From: Peptoclostridium acidaminophilum DSM 3953 | GTDB taxonomy: Bacteria; Bacillota; Clostridia; Peptostreptococcales; Peptostreptococcaceae | DNA length: 64,000 bases | Reading direction: 5' to 3' | Assembly (NCBI RefSeq): GCF_000597865.1 | Contig: NZ_CP007452.1 | Coordinates: forward strand, 937,183 to 1,001,182 | Part shown: positions 8,064 to 17,099 of the stretch, one piece after another | How the letters are laid out: every line of letters begins with the position of its first letter | Position numbering within the stretch: position 1 is the first letter of the stretch | Notes under the pieces: model-generated | Database searches by the model: none | Told to the model about the DNA's origin: nothing | What the model saw: the letters and a program-made list of their open reading frames with translations, nothing else | Translations under genes and position numbers: made by a program

Positions 8064-9719
8064 ATGAACAGTCAAAATGTCAAATTAGGTATGCAAAAGG
8101 CACCACACAGGTCGCTGCTTAAGGCTCTTGGGCTTACAGACAAGGAAATTGAAAAGCCCTTTATAGGGGTTGTGAATTCATTCAATGAAGTAGTTCCTGG
8201 TCACATACATCTTAGGGACATAGCAGAGGCGGTTAAAAAGGGTATACTCATGGAGGGCGGCACGCCTTTTGAATTCCCGACAATAGCAGTTTGCGACGGC
8301 ATAGCAATGAACCACGAGGGAATGAGATACTCACTGGCAAGCAGAGAGATAATTGCAGACAGCATAGAGATAATGGTAAAGGCACATGCATTTGACGGCA
8401 TAGTGCTCATTCCAAACTGCGATAAGGTGGTTCCCGGAATGATGATGGCTGCAGCAAGACTGGACATACCGGCGATTGTCGTAAGCGGAGGGCCAATGCT
8501 TGCAGGTAAGGTAAAGGGCAAGGCTGAAGACCTCACATCAGTATTCGAGGGAGTAGGAGCTGTTACAGGCAAAACTATGAGCCAGGACGAGCTTGACTGC
8601 CTTGAAGAAAATGCGTGTCCAACATGCGGGTCGTGCTCAGGAATGTTCACTGCCAATTCGATGAACTGTATGAGTGAAGCTTTGGGTCTGGCGCTGCCGG
8701 GCAATGGAACAGTGCCTGCTGTTTACGCACAAAGAAAAAGACTCGCCAAGGAAGCGGGAATGGCTATAATGAAGCTTGTAAGGGAAGACATAAGGCCAAG
8801 CCAGATATTAACGGAAAAGACGTTTGAAAACGCGCTCGTTGTGGACATGGCACTTGGCTGCTCAACAAACACAGTGCTTCACCTAACAGCTATTGCAAAT
8901 GAAGCGGGAGTCAAAATAGACCTCGACAAGATAAACAATATCAGTTCAAAGACGCCTAACCTATGCAGACTAAGACCGGCAGGTCCATATCATATGGAGG
9001 ACCTGGATGCTGCAGGCGGAATATCAGCAGTCATGAATGAGCTCTCAAAGGCAAACCTGCTTAATATGCAGGAGCTTACTGTATCGGGGGAAACAGTAGG
9101 TGAAAAGATAAGTGGCTGCGAGAAAAAATATGATGTCATAGCAGCAATCGACAAGCCATACAGCTCCACGGGAGGCATAGCCGTTCTAAAAGGAACACTG
9201 GCTCCGGACGGTGGCGTAGTAAAAAAATCCGCAGTTGTAGACGAAATGCTTGTTTCAAAAGGCAGAGCCAAGGTGTTTGACTGCGAGGAAGATGCAGTAA
9301 GCGCAATATTCTCAGGAAAAATACAAAAAGGGGATACTGTAGTAATAAGATATGAAGGGCCAAAAGGTGGACCTGGAATGAGAGAGATGCTTTCACCTAC
9401 CTCGGCTATAGCCGGTATGGGACTTGACAAGGATGTCTCGCTTATTACAGACGGAAGATTTTCGGGTGCAACAAGGGGAGCTGCAATAGGACACGTATCG
9501 CCGGAAGCTGCTGAAGGCGGGCCTATTGCATATATAATGGACGGAGATGAAATAGAAATAGACATGCTAAAAGGTGTTTTAAATCTGCTTGTAAGCGAAA
9601 GCGAGCTGGAGGAGAGAAAAAATAAAATTCAGCTTAAGGGTAATTCGTACGGAGGATATCTGGGCAGATACGCCAAGCTAGTATCTTCTGCTTCGGAAGG
9701 GGCAGTATTTAAAAAATAG
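8064..9719 (+). CDS. ilvD: Dihydroxy-acid dehydratase
   Basis: 551 residues, full length. An Fe-S enzyme of the IlvD/Edd family that dehydrates dihydroxyisovalerate and dihydroxymethylvalerate to 2-oxo acids. Cluster-ligand regions NCDKVVPG (Cys119) and [18 protein letters not shown] (Cys185-191) are present. The N-terminal segment reads [13 protein letters not shown], as in the E. coli-type oxygen-sensitive [4Fe-4S] enzymes; the cluster type is an inference from that. GGAGGAAGC precedes the ATG. Third gene of the operon. Confidence 0.97.
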   Translation: MNSQNVKLGMQKAPHRSLLKALGLTDKEIEKPFIGVVNSFNEVVPGHIHLRDIAEAVKKGILMEGGTPFEFPTIAVCDGIAMNHEGMRYSLASREIIADSIEIMVKAHAFDGIVLIPNCDKVVPGMMMAAARLDIPAIVVSGGPMLAGKVKGKAEDLTSVFEGVGAVTGKTMSQDELDCLEENACPTCGSCSGMFTANSMNCMSEALGLALPGNGTVPAVYAQRKRLAKEAGMAIMKLVREDIRPSQILTEKTFENALVVDMALGCSTNTVLHLTAIANEAGVKIDLDKINNISSKTPNLCRLRPAGPYHMEDLDAAGGISAVMNELSKANLLNMQELTVSGETVGEKISGCEKKYDVIAAIDKPYSSTGGIAVLKGTLAPDGGVVKKSAVVDEMLVSKGRAKVFDCEEDAVSAIFSGKIQKGDTVVIRYEGPKGGPGMREMLSPTSAIAGMGLDKDVSLITDGRFSGATRGAAIGHVSPEAAEGGPIAYIMDGDEIEIDMLKGVLNLLVSESELEERKNKIQLKGNSYGGYLGRYAKLVSSASEGAVFKK

Positions 9720-9746
9720 GATAATGATGTTGGGAAGGTGAGAATT

Positions 9747-11402
9747 TTGGTTAAAAGTGGAGCACAGGTTGTTTTGGAATGCCTGAAGGAGCAGGAAGTT
9801 GACACGATTTTTGGATATCCGGGAGGGGCTGTAATACCTCTGTATGATGCGCTTTATGACGAGCTTGACTATTTCAGGCATGTCAGGACTTCGCATGAAC
9901 AGGGAGCTGTTCATGCAGCTGACGGCTATGCCAGGGCAACCGGCAAGGTTGGAGTTTGCTTTGCTACGTCAGGTCCGGGAGCAACAAATATAGTAACGGG
10001 GCTTGCTACTGCATACATGGATTCTGTGCCAATGGTAGCGATAACAGGCCAGGTTGCCATGGCGCTTTTGGGCAAGGACTCATTCCAGGAAATAGACATA
10101 GTCGGCATGACTCTTCCAATAACCAAGCATAATTGCCAGGTTAAAGATATCACCAAGCTTGCTGATACAATACGAAAGGCTTTCGAAGTGGCAAGAAGCG
10201 GTAGGCCGGGACCTGTGCTCATAGATATTCCAAAGGACATATTCACAAAGCAGGTTGAGTATGAAAAAAGGCAGTTAACTGAAAAAAGCAAAGATATGTC
10301 TTCCGGAAAGATTGATATGGAGTTGCTAAAGCAGGCAGCCGTCATGATCAATGAATCGAAAAAGCCGGTTATATACGCGGGCGGGGGGATAATATCCTCC
10401 AATTCGTCCGAAAAGCTATACAGGCTTGCAAAAAAAGGGGACATACCTGTTGTCAATACTCTCATGGGGCTTGGAAGCTTCCCCAGAAATGACGAGCTTT
10501 CGCTTGGAATGGTGGGAATGCATGGCTACGAAAATGCGAACATGGCTGTTATGGAAAGCGACCTTATAATAGGTGTTGGAGCCAGATTCAGCGACAGGGT
10601 GATAGGAAACCCAAACAAGTTTGCTCCCGGTGCCAGGATAATCCACATAGACATAGACGGCACAGAGCTCAACAAAAACATGGATGCATATTTGCCAATA
10701 GAAGGAGATATGTCTGAAATCATCGAGGTCCTGCTGGACCTTGTAGAAGCTGCGGACAGAAAAGACTGGCACAAGCATATATCGACGTGGAAATCCCATT
10801 GTAAAGCAGAAAAGGACGAGTTCACACCAGGGAACATACTGGAATATATGAACGGTGAATTCGAGGATGCAATTGTAGCAACGGATGTCGGACAACACCA
10901 GATGTGGACAGCTCAGATGTGGAAATTCAAGGAGCCGAGGACTTTCATAACCTCGGGAGGGCTTGGAACCATGGGCTACGGTCTTGGGGCAGCCATAGGC
11001 GCCCAGCTTGGAAGACTTGACAAGCGGGTTGTGCTTGTAACCGGCGATGGCAGCTTCAGGATGAACTGTAATGAAATGGCCACGCTTTCAAAGCTTGACG
11101 TACCTGTTGTGATACTGCTGCTCAACAACAGCACATTAGGCATGGTTCGTCAGTGGCAAAGGCTGTTTTCAAACAAGAGATTCTCTGAGACTGATTCAAA
11201 CGAGAATATCGACTATGTAAAGCTTGCACAGGCCTACTCCATACAGGCCTTCAGGGCGGGAAACATGGACGAGCTTGATCTCGCCGTTTCATCAATGGAC
11301 AACACAAAGCCTGCGTTCATAGAATGTGTTATAGACAAGGACGAATGCGTATATCCTATAGTCCCTCCAGGGAGGCCTATAGACGAATATATTGTAGGAT
11401 AG
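9747..11402 (+). CDS. ilvB: Acetolactate synthase large (catalytic) subunit
   Basis: 551 residues, ThDP/FAD-dependent enzyme joining two pyruvates, or pyruvate with 2-oxobutyrate. Motifs: FGYPGGAVIPLYDAL with the following EQGAVHAADGYAR (catalytic Glu), the central FAD-type domain, and the ThDP motif GDGSFRMN...NNSTLGMV. I chose TTG at 9747 because AGGTGA sits about 6 bases before it and the family begins close to this residue; the in-frame GTG at 9738 lies inside that ribosome site. Last gene of ilvNCDB, followed by a strong hairpin. Confidence 0.95.
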   Translation: MVKSGAQVVLECLKEQEVDTIFGYPGGAVIPLYDALYDELDYFRHVRTSHEQGAVHAADGYARATGKVGVCFATSGPGATNIVTGLATAYMDSVPMVAITGQVAMALLGKDSFQEIDIVGMTLPITKHNCQVKDITKLADTIRKAFEVARSGRPGPVLIDIPKDIFTKQVEYEKRQLTEKSKDMSSGKIDMELLKQAAVMINESKKPVIYAGGGIISSNSSEKLYRLAKKGDIPVVNTLMGLGSFPRNDELSLGMVGMHGYENANMAVMESDLIIGVGARFSDRVIGNPNKFAPGARIIHIDIDGTELNKNMDAYLPIEGDMSEIIEVLLDLVEAADRKDWHKHISTWKSHCKAEKDEFTPGNILEYMNGEFEDAIVATDVGQHQMWTAQMWKFKEPRTFITSGGLGTMGYGLGAAIGAQLGRLDKRVVLVTGDGSFRMNCNEMATLSKLDVPVVILLLNNSTLGMVRQWQRLFSNKRFSETDSNENIDYVKLAQAYSIQAFRAGNMDELDLAVSSMDNTKPAFIECVIDKDECVYPIVPPGRPIDEYIVG

Positions 11403-11420
11403 ATTTTATTTCAAATATGA

Positions 11421-11456
11421 AAGGCCCGCAGAATCTGAACAGGATCCGCGGGCCTT
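11421..11456. terminator. Bidirectional terminator between ilvB and ansA
   Basis: AAGGCCCGC (11421-11429) and GCGGGCCTT (11448-11456) form a 9-bp GC-rich stem. T-rich tracts are short on both sides, but it lies exactly between convergent ilvB and ansA. Confidence 0.75.
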
Positions 11457-11468
11457 CTGTTTAAGGAT

Positions 11469-12464
11469 TTAATTGTAGTATTCATCCTTTTCAAATATAT
11501 TTCTTATTTCATCTATGTTGCTTGTAAGTCCAAGTGCAAGCATAAGCTTTATCCGGGCTTTTTGTCCGTTGAGTTCACCGCCGAATATGCAGCCCATCTT
11601 TCGAAGAGCGTATCCTGCACCTTCGTAGCCGTAAGTGTCAAGAACTCTTCCGGCAGGGCATCTGGAAACTATTACAACGGGTATGTTCCTGTCTATGGCA
11701 TATTGAACGCCCTCGACCATCTTGGGAGGTATGTTGCCGCGGCCCATGGCCTCTATAACTATTCCCTTTGAACCTGAATCCACACAGAATTTCAAAAGCT
11801 TCGAGTCCATTCCCAGAACACATTTAATGAGGTCTACATCAGACTCGATCGTGTCTGTTTTAATATGCTGTCCCGGAGTGATATTTCTATGGATTATTAG
11901 CTTGTCATTGTCAATGACGCCAAGAGGGCCATAAGTCAGGGATTTGAAGGTTCCGAGGCTCAGCGTGTTTGTCTTTGTAGATTCAAACGCCGTATTAACC
12001 TCATTGTTTAATACTATCAGCACGCCCTTGTTTCTGGCTTTCTCGGAAACTGCCGTACATACTGCGGCAGCAAGGTTGCTAGGGCCGTCGTAGCCAAGCT
12101 CGGAACTGCTTCGCATTGCACCTACAACGATGACAGGCTTTTCACTCTCTATTGCAAGGTCGAGAAAGTAAGCTGTCTCTTCAAGGCTGTCTGTTCCGTG
12201 TGTTACAACAACGCCAGTTATGGTCTCATCTGCAAGGAGTTTCTCGACTTGGGATTTAAGCTTAATGAGAATCTCCGGAGTCACATGAGGTCCTGGAATC
12301 TCAGAAAAATTGAAGACCTTAATATTGGCAATCTTGTCTATGTTGGTCACCATTGACATGATTTGCTCTCCTGAAAGAGTAGGTATTGCTGCGCCTATTC
12401 TCGGATCGATGGTCATGGAAATGGTACCGCCTGTAAAAACTATGGCTACAGTATCCTTCTTCAT
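11469..12464 (-). CDS. ansA: L-asparaginase (type I-like, cytoplasmic)
   Basis: 331 residues, hydrolyses asparagine to aspartate and ammonia. The two catalytic threonine regions are visible: FTGGTISM (Thr14 area) and THGTDSLEETAYFLD, followed by the SELGYDGPSNL loop. There is no signal peptide, so it should be cytoplasmic. GGGAGG lies 6 bases before the ATG. A possible TATAAT box is at 12517-12512 (minus strand) with a poor -35. Upstream, a terminated RNA is encoded (12725-12607) that may act as an attenuated leader. An amidase of the Glu-tRNA(Gln) GatD type is excluded by length and lack of the GatD N-terminal domain. Confidence 0.92.
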   Translation of the reverse strand: MKKDTVAIVFTGGTISMTIDPRIGAAIPTLSGEQIMSMVTNIDKIANIKVFNFSEIPGPHVTPEILIKLKSQVEKLLADETITGVVVTHGTDSLEETAYFLDLAIESEKPVIVVGAMRSSSELGYDGPSNLAAAVCTAVSEKARNKGVLIVLNNEVNTAFESTKTNTLSLGTFKSLTYGPLGVIDNDKLIIHRNITPGQHIKTDTIESDVDLIKCVLGMDSKLLKFCVDSGSKGIVIEAMGRGNIPPKMVEGVQYAIDRNIPVVIVSRCPAGRVLDTYGYEGAGYALRKMGCIFGGELNGQKARIKLMLALGLTSNIDEIRNIFEKDEYYN

Positions 12465-12606
12465 TTTAAACCTCCCATTAATATATTTAAATCAAAATGA
12501 GTGTTAAGAAGATTATACAAGCATGTTGACGTGTAATACATATATAAAATTAGGACATTCAAAGAATATGCCGAATTATAAAAAAGATGAAGCTTCGTTT
12601 TGCAAT

Positions 12607-12640
12607 AAAAAAAAACTGCCTTCTTTAGTAAAGAAGACAG
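12607..12640 (-). terminator. Intrinsic terminator of the ansA-upstream RNA
   Basis: CTGTCTTCTTTA / TAAAGAAGGCAG (12640-12616 on the minus strand) is a 12-bp stem including one G-U pair, followed by nine U (12615-12607). The T tract exists only on the minus strand, fixing the direction. Confidence 0.85.
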
Positions 12641-12725
12641 GGCCACACATTCCGTGTGAAAAAATCCGTTCGAAAGGGGTATTGAGAATAGAGATTTTAT
12701 TCGGGTTGTCAGGGGGATAACCACT
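12607..12725 (-). ncRNA. Candidate small RNA or attenuated leader upstream of ansA
   Basis: A minus-strand unit of about 119 bases with its own promoter and intrinsic terminator but no convincing ORF. Folding features: GGTT...AACC near the 5' end, a CACAC/GTGTG hairpin with loop GGAAT (12650s), and a perfect 12-bp terminator stem ending in nine U. ansA starts about 140 bases beyond the terminator, so this is either a free-standing sRNA or a premature-termination leader. I recognise no riboswitch class, and there is no T-box motif. Confidence 0.5.
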
Positions 12726-12731
12726 ACAATG

Positions 12732-12760
12732 AGTATAGCAAAAAACTAAAAATTGTGCAA
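12732..12760 (-). promoter_or_regulatory. Promoter of the ansA-upstream RNA
   Basis: On the minus strand TTGCAC (12760-12755), 17-base spacer, TATACT (12737-12732). The predicted start is near 12725. Confidence 0.65.
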
Positions 12761-12879
12761 CTTATTTATACGATTTTTTTGTTAAAATATTACCCTGTGA
12801 ATCATTATAAGCATTTCGTAATCAATTGAATATTGCATTAAAATTTAGTGTAAATTGCCGCGAGGAATAGGGTATTTTA

Positions 12880-12908
12880 TTTATAAAATCATGCTTTTGT
12901 TATATAAT
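12880..12908 (+). promoter_or_regulatory. Possible promoter of the iscS-thiI operon
   Basis: TATAAT at 12903-12908 with a weak -35 TTTATA at 12880-12885, 17-base spacing. It lies about 57 bases before iscS. The rest of 12761-12961 is AT-rich with no other feature I can see. Confidence 0.4.
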
Positions 12909-12964
12909 AATATATGCTTGCCTAAAAAGGCCGGGCACATTAGCAGAGAAGGTGAAGTAAATTG

Positions 12965-14113
12965 ATGGAAATATATTTGGACAACAGCGCTACTACAAGG
13001 CCATATGGTGAAGTGGCACAAAGGATGATGGAATATCTCACAGCCAGATACGCCAATCCTTCCTCAGCACACAGCAAGGGCGTTGAGATTGAAAGGGATA
13101 TAAAAAATGCGAGGAAAAAAATCGCATCGCTGATGGGTGCAATCGATGATGAAATAGTTTTCACATCGGGAGGAACCGAATCTGACAATATCGCAATACG
13201 CGGCATAGCTTATGCAAACCGCAAGCAGGGCAAACACATAATAACCACATGCATAGAGCACCCCGCAGTGCTCAGCACAGTGAAGGATTTGGAAAATGAA
13301 GGCTTTGAAGCGACATACCTGGGTGTGGACAGCAGCGGAGTTATTGACTTCGAGGACTTTAAAAAAGCCCTTAGGGATGATACGATTCTTGTTGCCATAA
13401 TGCATGTAAACAACGAAAGCGGCAGCGTGCAGCCCGTCGAAAAGATAGGAAGATACCTTTCCAAGCTCAAAAGAAAGGTGTATTTCTTTGTGGATGCCGT
13501 GCAATCATTTGGCAAGATAGATTTCAGACCAGGCAGGTATGGCATAGACCTCATGTCAATAAGCGGCCACAAGCTACACGGACCCAAGGGTATAGGCGCC
13601 TTGTACATTAAAAAAGGGACCAGGCTAAAGTCGATTGTGACAGGCGGCGGACAGGAAAGAGGCGTAAGGCCGGGCACTGAAAATGTGCCGGGGATAATGG
13701 GTCTTGAGACAGCGGCATTGAAGACGGTTTCTGATTTGCCTTCCAAGATAGAACGGCTGGGCGCCATGAAAAGCCTGCTCCAGGAAGAAATAACTGCAAG
13801 GGTTCCCAACATAAAGATAAACAGTACACCTGAAGGCGCATGCCATATACTCAACATTTCATTCATGGATGTCAAAGGCGAGGTATTGCTGCATACGCTT
13901 GAGCAGGATGGCGTATTTGTATCTACCGGCTCTGCGTGTTCATCAAAGAAAAAGGGAAGCCACGTGCTAAGGGAGATGGGTCTTAGCGAAGCCCAAATTG
14001 AAGGCGCGATACGATTCAGCCTCGGGGAGTTCAATGATGCAGAGCAGATAAAATGCGCGGCTGAAATTGTTAGCAGAAGGGTTGAAGAGTTTAGGAAAAT
14101 AGTGGGTAAATAA
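12965..14113 (+). CDS. iscS: Cysteine desulfurase (IscS/NifS family)
   Basis: 382 residues, PLP enzyme that removes sulfur from cysteine and passes it as persulfide. YLDNSATT at the N-terminus, FTSGGTESDN, the PLP lysine in SGHKLHGPKG and the catalytic Cys loop STGSACSSKK are all present. The ATG at 12965 follows AAGGTGA by 9 bases; a TTG immediately before it is also possible. thiI follows after 13 bases and no iscU scaffold gene is nearby, so the local partner is probably ThiI (4-thiouridine and thiazole sulfur) rather than Fe-S assembly. Confidence 0.93.
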   Translation: MEIYLDNSATTRPYGEVAQRMMEYLTARYANPSSAHSKGVEIERDIKNARKKIASLMGAIDDEIVFTSGGTESDNIAIRGIAYANRKQGKHIITTCIEHPAVLSTVKDLENEGFEATYLGVDSSGVIDFEDFKKALRDDTILVAIMHVNNESGSVQPVEKIGRYLSKLKRKVYFFVDAVQSFGKIDFRPGRYGIDLMSISGHKLHGPKGIGALYIKKGTRLKSIVTGGGQERGVRPGTENVPGIMGLETAALKTVSDLPSKIERLGAMKSLLQEEITARVPNIKINSTPEGACHILNISFMDVKGEVLLHTLEQDGVFVSTGSACSSKKKGSHVLREMGLSEAQIEGAIRFSLGEFNDAEQIKCAAEIVSRRVEEFRKIVGK

Positions 14114-14126
14114 GGAGTGGAGAAGT

Positions 14127-15305
14127 GTGTATAACATAGTAATAGTTAGATACGGAGAAATTGCTATCAAAGGCAAAAATAAGCCTGTTTTTGAAAAGAA
14201 GCTTTTAGGTAATATAAAAAATGCCCTTAAGCCTCTTGGGAACATAAATGTATACAGAAAGCACGGAAGAATACTAATAGACGTTGAAGGGCACGATCAC
14301 GAGGCGATCATCGAGGAGGCCAAGAAGGTCTTTGGGGTGTTCTCGCTGAGTCCAGCAATACAGCTTGAAAAGGACTTCCAGAAACTTAAGGAAAAATGCC
14401 TCGAGCTGCTAAGCGAAAAGGTAGAGTTTGAGGATGTATGCACCTTCAAGGTGGATTCGAAAAGGACCGACAAGAGCTTCCCGCTCAAATCGCCTGAAAT
14501 AAGTAGGGAGATAGGGGCATACCTGCTCAAGGCGCTCTCCGACAGCGTAGGCGTCGATGTCAACAATCCTGACGTCAAGGTATATGCTGAAGTCAGGGAG
14601 GATAGCTATATCTGCTTTACAGAAAAGGTAATGGGTTTTGGAGGAATGCCGCTTGGCACCAACGGCAAGGCGCTGGTGCTGCTTTCTGGAGGCATAGACA
14701 GCCCAGTGGCTGCATGGATGATAGCAAAAAGAGGCGTCGAGGTTGAAGCCATCCACTATCACAGCTATCCATTCACCAACGAGAGATCTCTTGAAAAGGT
14801 CAAGGACCTTGCCAGGATACTTTCAAAATACTGCGGCCCCGTGAAGTTCTACAGTGTAAATCTGCTGCCTGTACAGAAGATGATAAACGAGCACTGTCCT
14901 CCGGAGGAGCTGACTATTATAGCCAGAAGATTCATGATGAAGATAGCAGAAAGAGTAGCCAGGCTCAAAGGCTGCAACGCACTTGTGACAGGCGAGAGCA
15001 TCGGGCAGGTCGCATCCCAGACGATAAACGGCCTCGAGGTTACTGACGGCGCCGTTGAGATTCCAGTGTTCAGGCCGCTGATTGCACTCGACAAGATTGA
15101 GATAATATCGATTTCAGAAAAGATAGGCACATACGAGACTTCCATAATTCCTGAAGAGGACTGCTGCACTGTGTTTTTGCCAAAGCATCCAGTTACAAGG
15201 CCAAGGCTCGACAGGATAGAAAAATCAGAATCAGTCCTGCCGGTCGAAGAGCTCATAGAAAACGCAATCGCCACCATGGAGGTTGAGGTGATAGGATATG
15301 AATAA
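14127..15305 (+). CDS. thiI: tRNA 4-thiouridine synthetase ThiI, rhodanese-less form
   Basis: 392 residues. Adenylates U8 of tRNA and inserts sulfur taken from IscS; also linked to thiamine thiazole synthesis. Order: N-terminal ferredoxin-like and THUMP domains (about 1-165), then the PP-loop ATPase with LLSGGIDSPVAAWM (about 188-201). It ends near residue 392, so the C-terminal rhodanese domain of the roughly 480-residue E. coli protein is missing, as in many Firmicutes. Start GTG at 14127 with AAGGAG upstream. The 3' end overlaps the next gene by 8 bases. Confidence 0.95.
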   Translation: MYNIVIVRYGEIAIKGKNKPVFEKKLLGNIKNALKPLGNINVYRKHGRILIDVEGHDHEAIIEEAKKVFGVFSLSPAIQLEKDFQKLKEKCLELLSEKVEFEDVCTFKVDSKRTDKSFPLKSPEISREIGAYLLKALSDSVGVDVNNPDVKVYAEVREDSYICFTEKVMGFGGMPLGTNGKALVLLSGGIDSPVAAWMIAKRGVEVEAIHYHSYPFTNERSLEKVKDLARILSKYCGPVKFYSVNLLPVQKMINEHCPPEELTIIARRFMMKIAERVARLKGCNALVTGESIGQVASQTINGLEVTDGAVEIPVFRPLIALDKIEIISISEKIGTYETSIIPEEDCCTVFLPKHPVTRPRLDRIEKSESVLPVEELIENAIATMEVEVIGYE

Positions 15306-15645
15306 ATTTTTGGCCAGATGGATTGTATCGACACTGGCATTGTTCCTTGCGGCGTCGTTGCTGAAATCGGTTGAGGTTACAGGCATTTCAGCTGCGCTCC
15401 TTGCAGCTGCAGTGCTTGGCATAGTGAACATGTTCCTTAAGCCTCTGGCGCTTATACTCACGTTGCCAATAAATATTTTGACACTCGGACTCTTTACGTT
15501 TGTAATAAATGGCTTTATGCTGTATATAACATCGGGGCTTGTGCCCGGATTTGCTGTCACGGGCTTCTGGGGAGCTGTCGCAGGAGCCATCGTGATTAGC
15601 GTATTCAACATGATACTAAACAGCATATTCAATATTGAAAAATAA
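15298..15645 (+). CDS. Four-TM phage-holin-superfamily IV-like membrane protein
   Basis: 115 residues, almost wholly hydrophobic with about four membrane segments. The motif AAAVLGIVNMFLKPLALIL followed by LPINILTLGLFTFVINGFML is typical of PF04020 (YvlD-like) inner-membrane proteins, whose function is not established. The start overlaps thiI by 8 bases, implying translational coupling inside the iscS operon. The holin name is historical; I see no phage genes nearby. Confidence 0.82.
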   Translation: MNKFLARWIVSTLALFLAASLLKSVEVTGISAALLAAAVLGIVNMFLKPLALILTLPINILTLGLFTFVINGFMLYITSGLVPGFAVTGFWGAVAGAIVISVFNMILNSIFNIEK

Positions 15646-15657
15646 GGGGTTAATAAA

Positions 15658-16512
15658 ATGATAGAAATTGGAGTTATGAATAGACTCAAAATTGACAGAT
15701 TTGCGCAGCCAGGAGCATATCTTACAGACAACACTGATGCCAAGTCGGTGCTGCTGCCAAAAAAACATGTGCCTGAGGGAGCAAAGGAAGGCGACTTCCT
15801 GGACGTTTTCATATACAGGGATTCAAGCGACAGGCTTATTGCCACGACAAAGAAGCCCAAGGCCATGGTGGGACAGCTTGCGCAGCTCAAGGTGGTTGAG
15901 ACTACAAAAATCGGAGCTTTCCTGGACTGGGGGCTCGACAAGGATATACTGCTTCCATTTTCAGAGCAAAAGTACATCATACAAAAGGGAAAAAGCTATG
16001 TAGTGCTTATATATTTGGACAAGAGCAAGCGCATAAGCGCCACCACAGACATATACGATTACCTGATGACAGACAGTCCATATGAGGCGGGAGACTGGGT
16101 GGAAGGCACTGTGTACGGTTCAAAAGAAGGCATGGGCGTATTCGTGGCTGTAGACAATGCCTTCAAGGGAATGATACCCGAGAGCGAGTGCTTCGAGAAT
16201 TTGCAACCCGGTGACAGGGTAAAGGCCAGGGTTATAAGAGTAAGGGAAGACGGTAAGCTTGATCTTTCAACAAGGAAAGAGGCCTACAAGCAAATGGGGG
16301 ACGACTCTGAAAAGCTCATGGAATATATAAAAGGCTGCGGAGGAGAAATTTTCATTGGTGACAAGAGCGACCCGGAGATAGTAAAGAAATATCTTAGCAT
16401 GAGTAAGGCGGCCTTTAAGAGGGCGGCTGGAAAGCTTCTTAAAGAAGGTAGTATAGAAAAAACAGATAAAGGGTATAAATTTAAAAATGCGGGAGGCAGA
16501 AAATATGAATAA
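15658..16512 (+). CDS. cvfB: CvfB/YitL-type S1-domain RNA-binding protein
   Basis: 284 residues. Three S1-like OB segments are suggested: residues about 1-60, 70-135 ([21 protein letters not shown]) and 145-205 ([29 protein letters not shown]), followed by a C-terminal winged helix (about 215-280). This is the CvfB architecture; the Staphylococcus and Bacillus homologues bind RNA and affect virulence or mRNA handling. The 3' end overlaps the cyclophilin start by 8 bases. Confidence 0.87.
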   Translation: MIEIGVMNRLKIDRFAQPGAYLTDNTDAKSVLLPKKHVPEGAKEGDFLDVFIYRDSSDRLIATTKKPKAMVGQLAQLKVVETTKIGAFLDWGLDKDILLPFSEQKYIIQKGKSYVVLIYLDKSKRISATTDIYDYLMTDSPYEAGDWVEGTVYGSKEGMGVFVAVDNAFKGMIPESECFENLQPGDRVKARVIRVREDGKLDLSTRKEAYKQMGDDSEKLMEYIKGCGGEIFIGDKSDPEIVKKYLSMSKAAFKRAAGKLLKEGSIEKTDKGYKFKNAGGRKYE

Positions 16513-17026
16513 GAATCCAATAGTAACTTTTGAAATGGAAAGCGGCGGCAAGATTGAAATCGAGCTCTATGAAAATATAGCTCCAAACACAGTGAAAAAC
16601 TTTATATCGCTAGTCGACAAGGGCTTTTACGACGGGCTGACATTTCACAGGGTAATCCCGGGCTTCATGATACAGGGCGGCTGCCCTCAGGGGACGGGTA
16701 CGGGCGGTCCTGGATATACTATAAAGGGCGAATTCGGCATGAACGGATTTACCAATAACATGAAGCATGAAAGAGGCGTTATATCAATGGCAAGGGCGAT
16801 GAGTCCAGATTCTGCGGGTTCCCAGTTCTTCATAATGGTTGCAAAGTCTCCGCATCTTGATGGACAGTATGCAGCCTTTGGCAGGGTAATAAGCGGGATG
16901 GAAGAGGCAGACAGGATTGTAGCGGTAGACAGGGACTATACGGACAAGCCTAATTCGCCGCAGAAGATTATGAAGGCAAGCGTTGAAAAATTCGGCGTTG
17001 AATATCTGGAACCGGAAAAAATATAG
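16505..17026 (+). CDS. Cyclophilin-type peptidyl-prolyl cis-trans isomerase
   Basis: 173 residues, cytoplasmic proline isomerase and folding helper. Cyclophilin signatures: [19 protein letters not shown] with active-site Arg, [27 protein letters not shown] at 16505 follows GGGAGG by 8 bases; a longer start at 16487 would place that ribosome site inside the coding sequence. Last gene of the iscS-thiI operon, followed by a strong terminator. Confidence 0.93.
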   Translation: MNKNPIVTFEMESGGKIEIELYENIAPNTVKNFISLVDKGFYDGLTFHRVIPGFMIQGGCPQGTGTGGPGYTIKGEFGMNGFTNNMKHERGVISMARAMSPDSAGSQFFIMVAKSPHLDGQYAAFGRVISGMEEADRIVAVDRDYTDKPNSPQKIMKASVEKFGVEYLEPEKI

Positions 17027-17052
17027 CAGGTAAAACTTCATGTAAAATTAAA

Positions 17053-17080
17053 ACGGACGCGATTATTCGCGTCCGTTTTT
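17053..17080. terminator. Bidirectional terminator after the iscS operon
   Basis: ACGGACGCGA (17053-17062), loop TTAT, TCGCGTCCGT (17067-17076), then TTTT. AAAA flanks the other side, so it can also serve the convergent oxidoreductase gene. Confidence 0.92.
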
Positions 17081-17099
17081 AGATTGAGATATTTTTAGA

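Noticed and set aside
12461-12724. 87-codon minus-strand frame covering the ansA-upstream RNA
   Set aside because: It runs through the terminator and the ansA ribosome site, has no ribosome site of its own, and has a random composition; the region is better read as RNA plus promoter DNA.
13210-14034. 274-codon open frame antisense to iscS
   Set aside because: iscS has all catalytic motifs in the other strand; the antisense frame has no ribosome site, no recognisable domain and Ser/Pro-rich composition typical of shadows.
15298-15645. Holin-like gene as a sign of prophage
   Set aside because: PF04020-type proteins are common chromosomal membrane proteins; there is no integrase, capsid or lysis gene nearby and it overlaps thiI.
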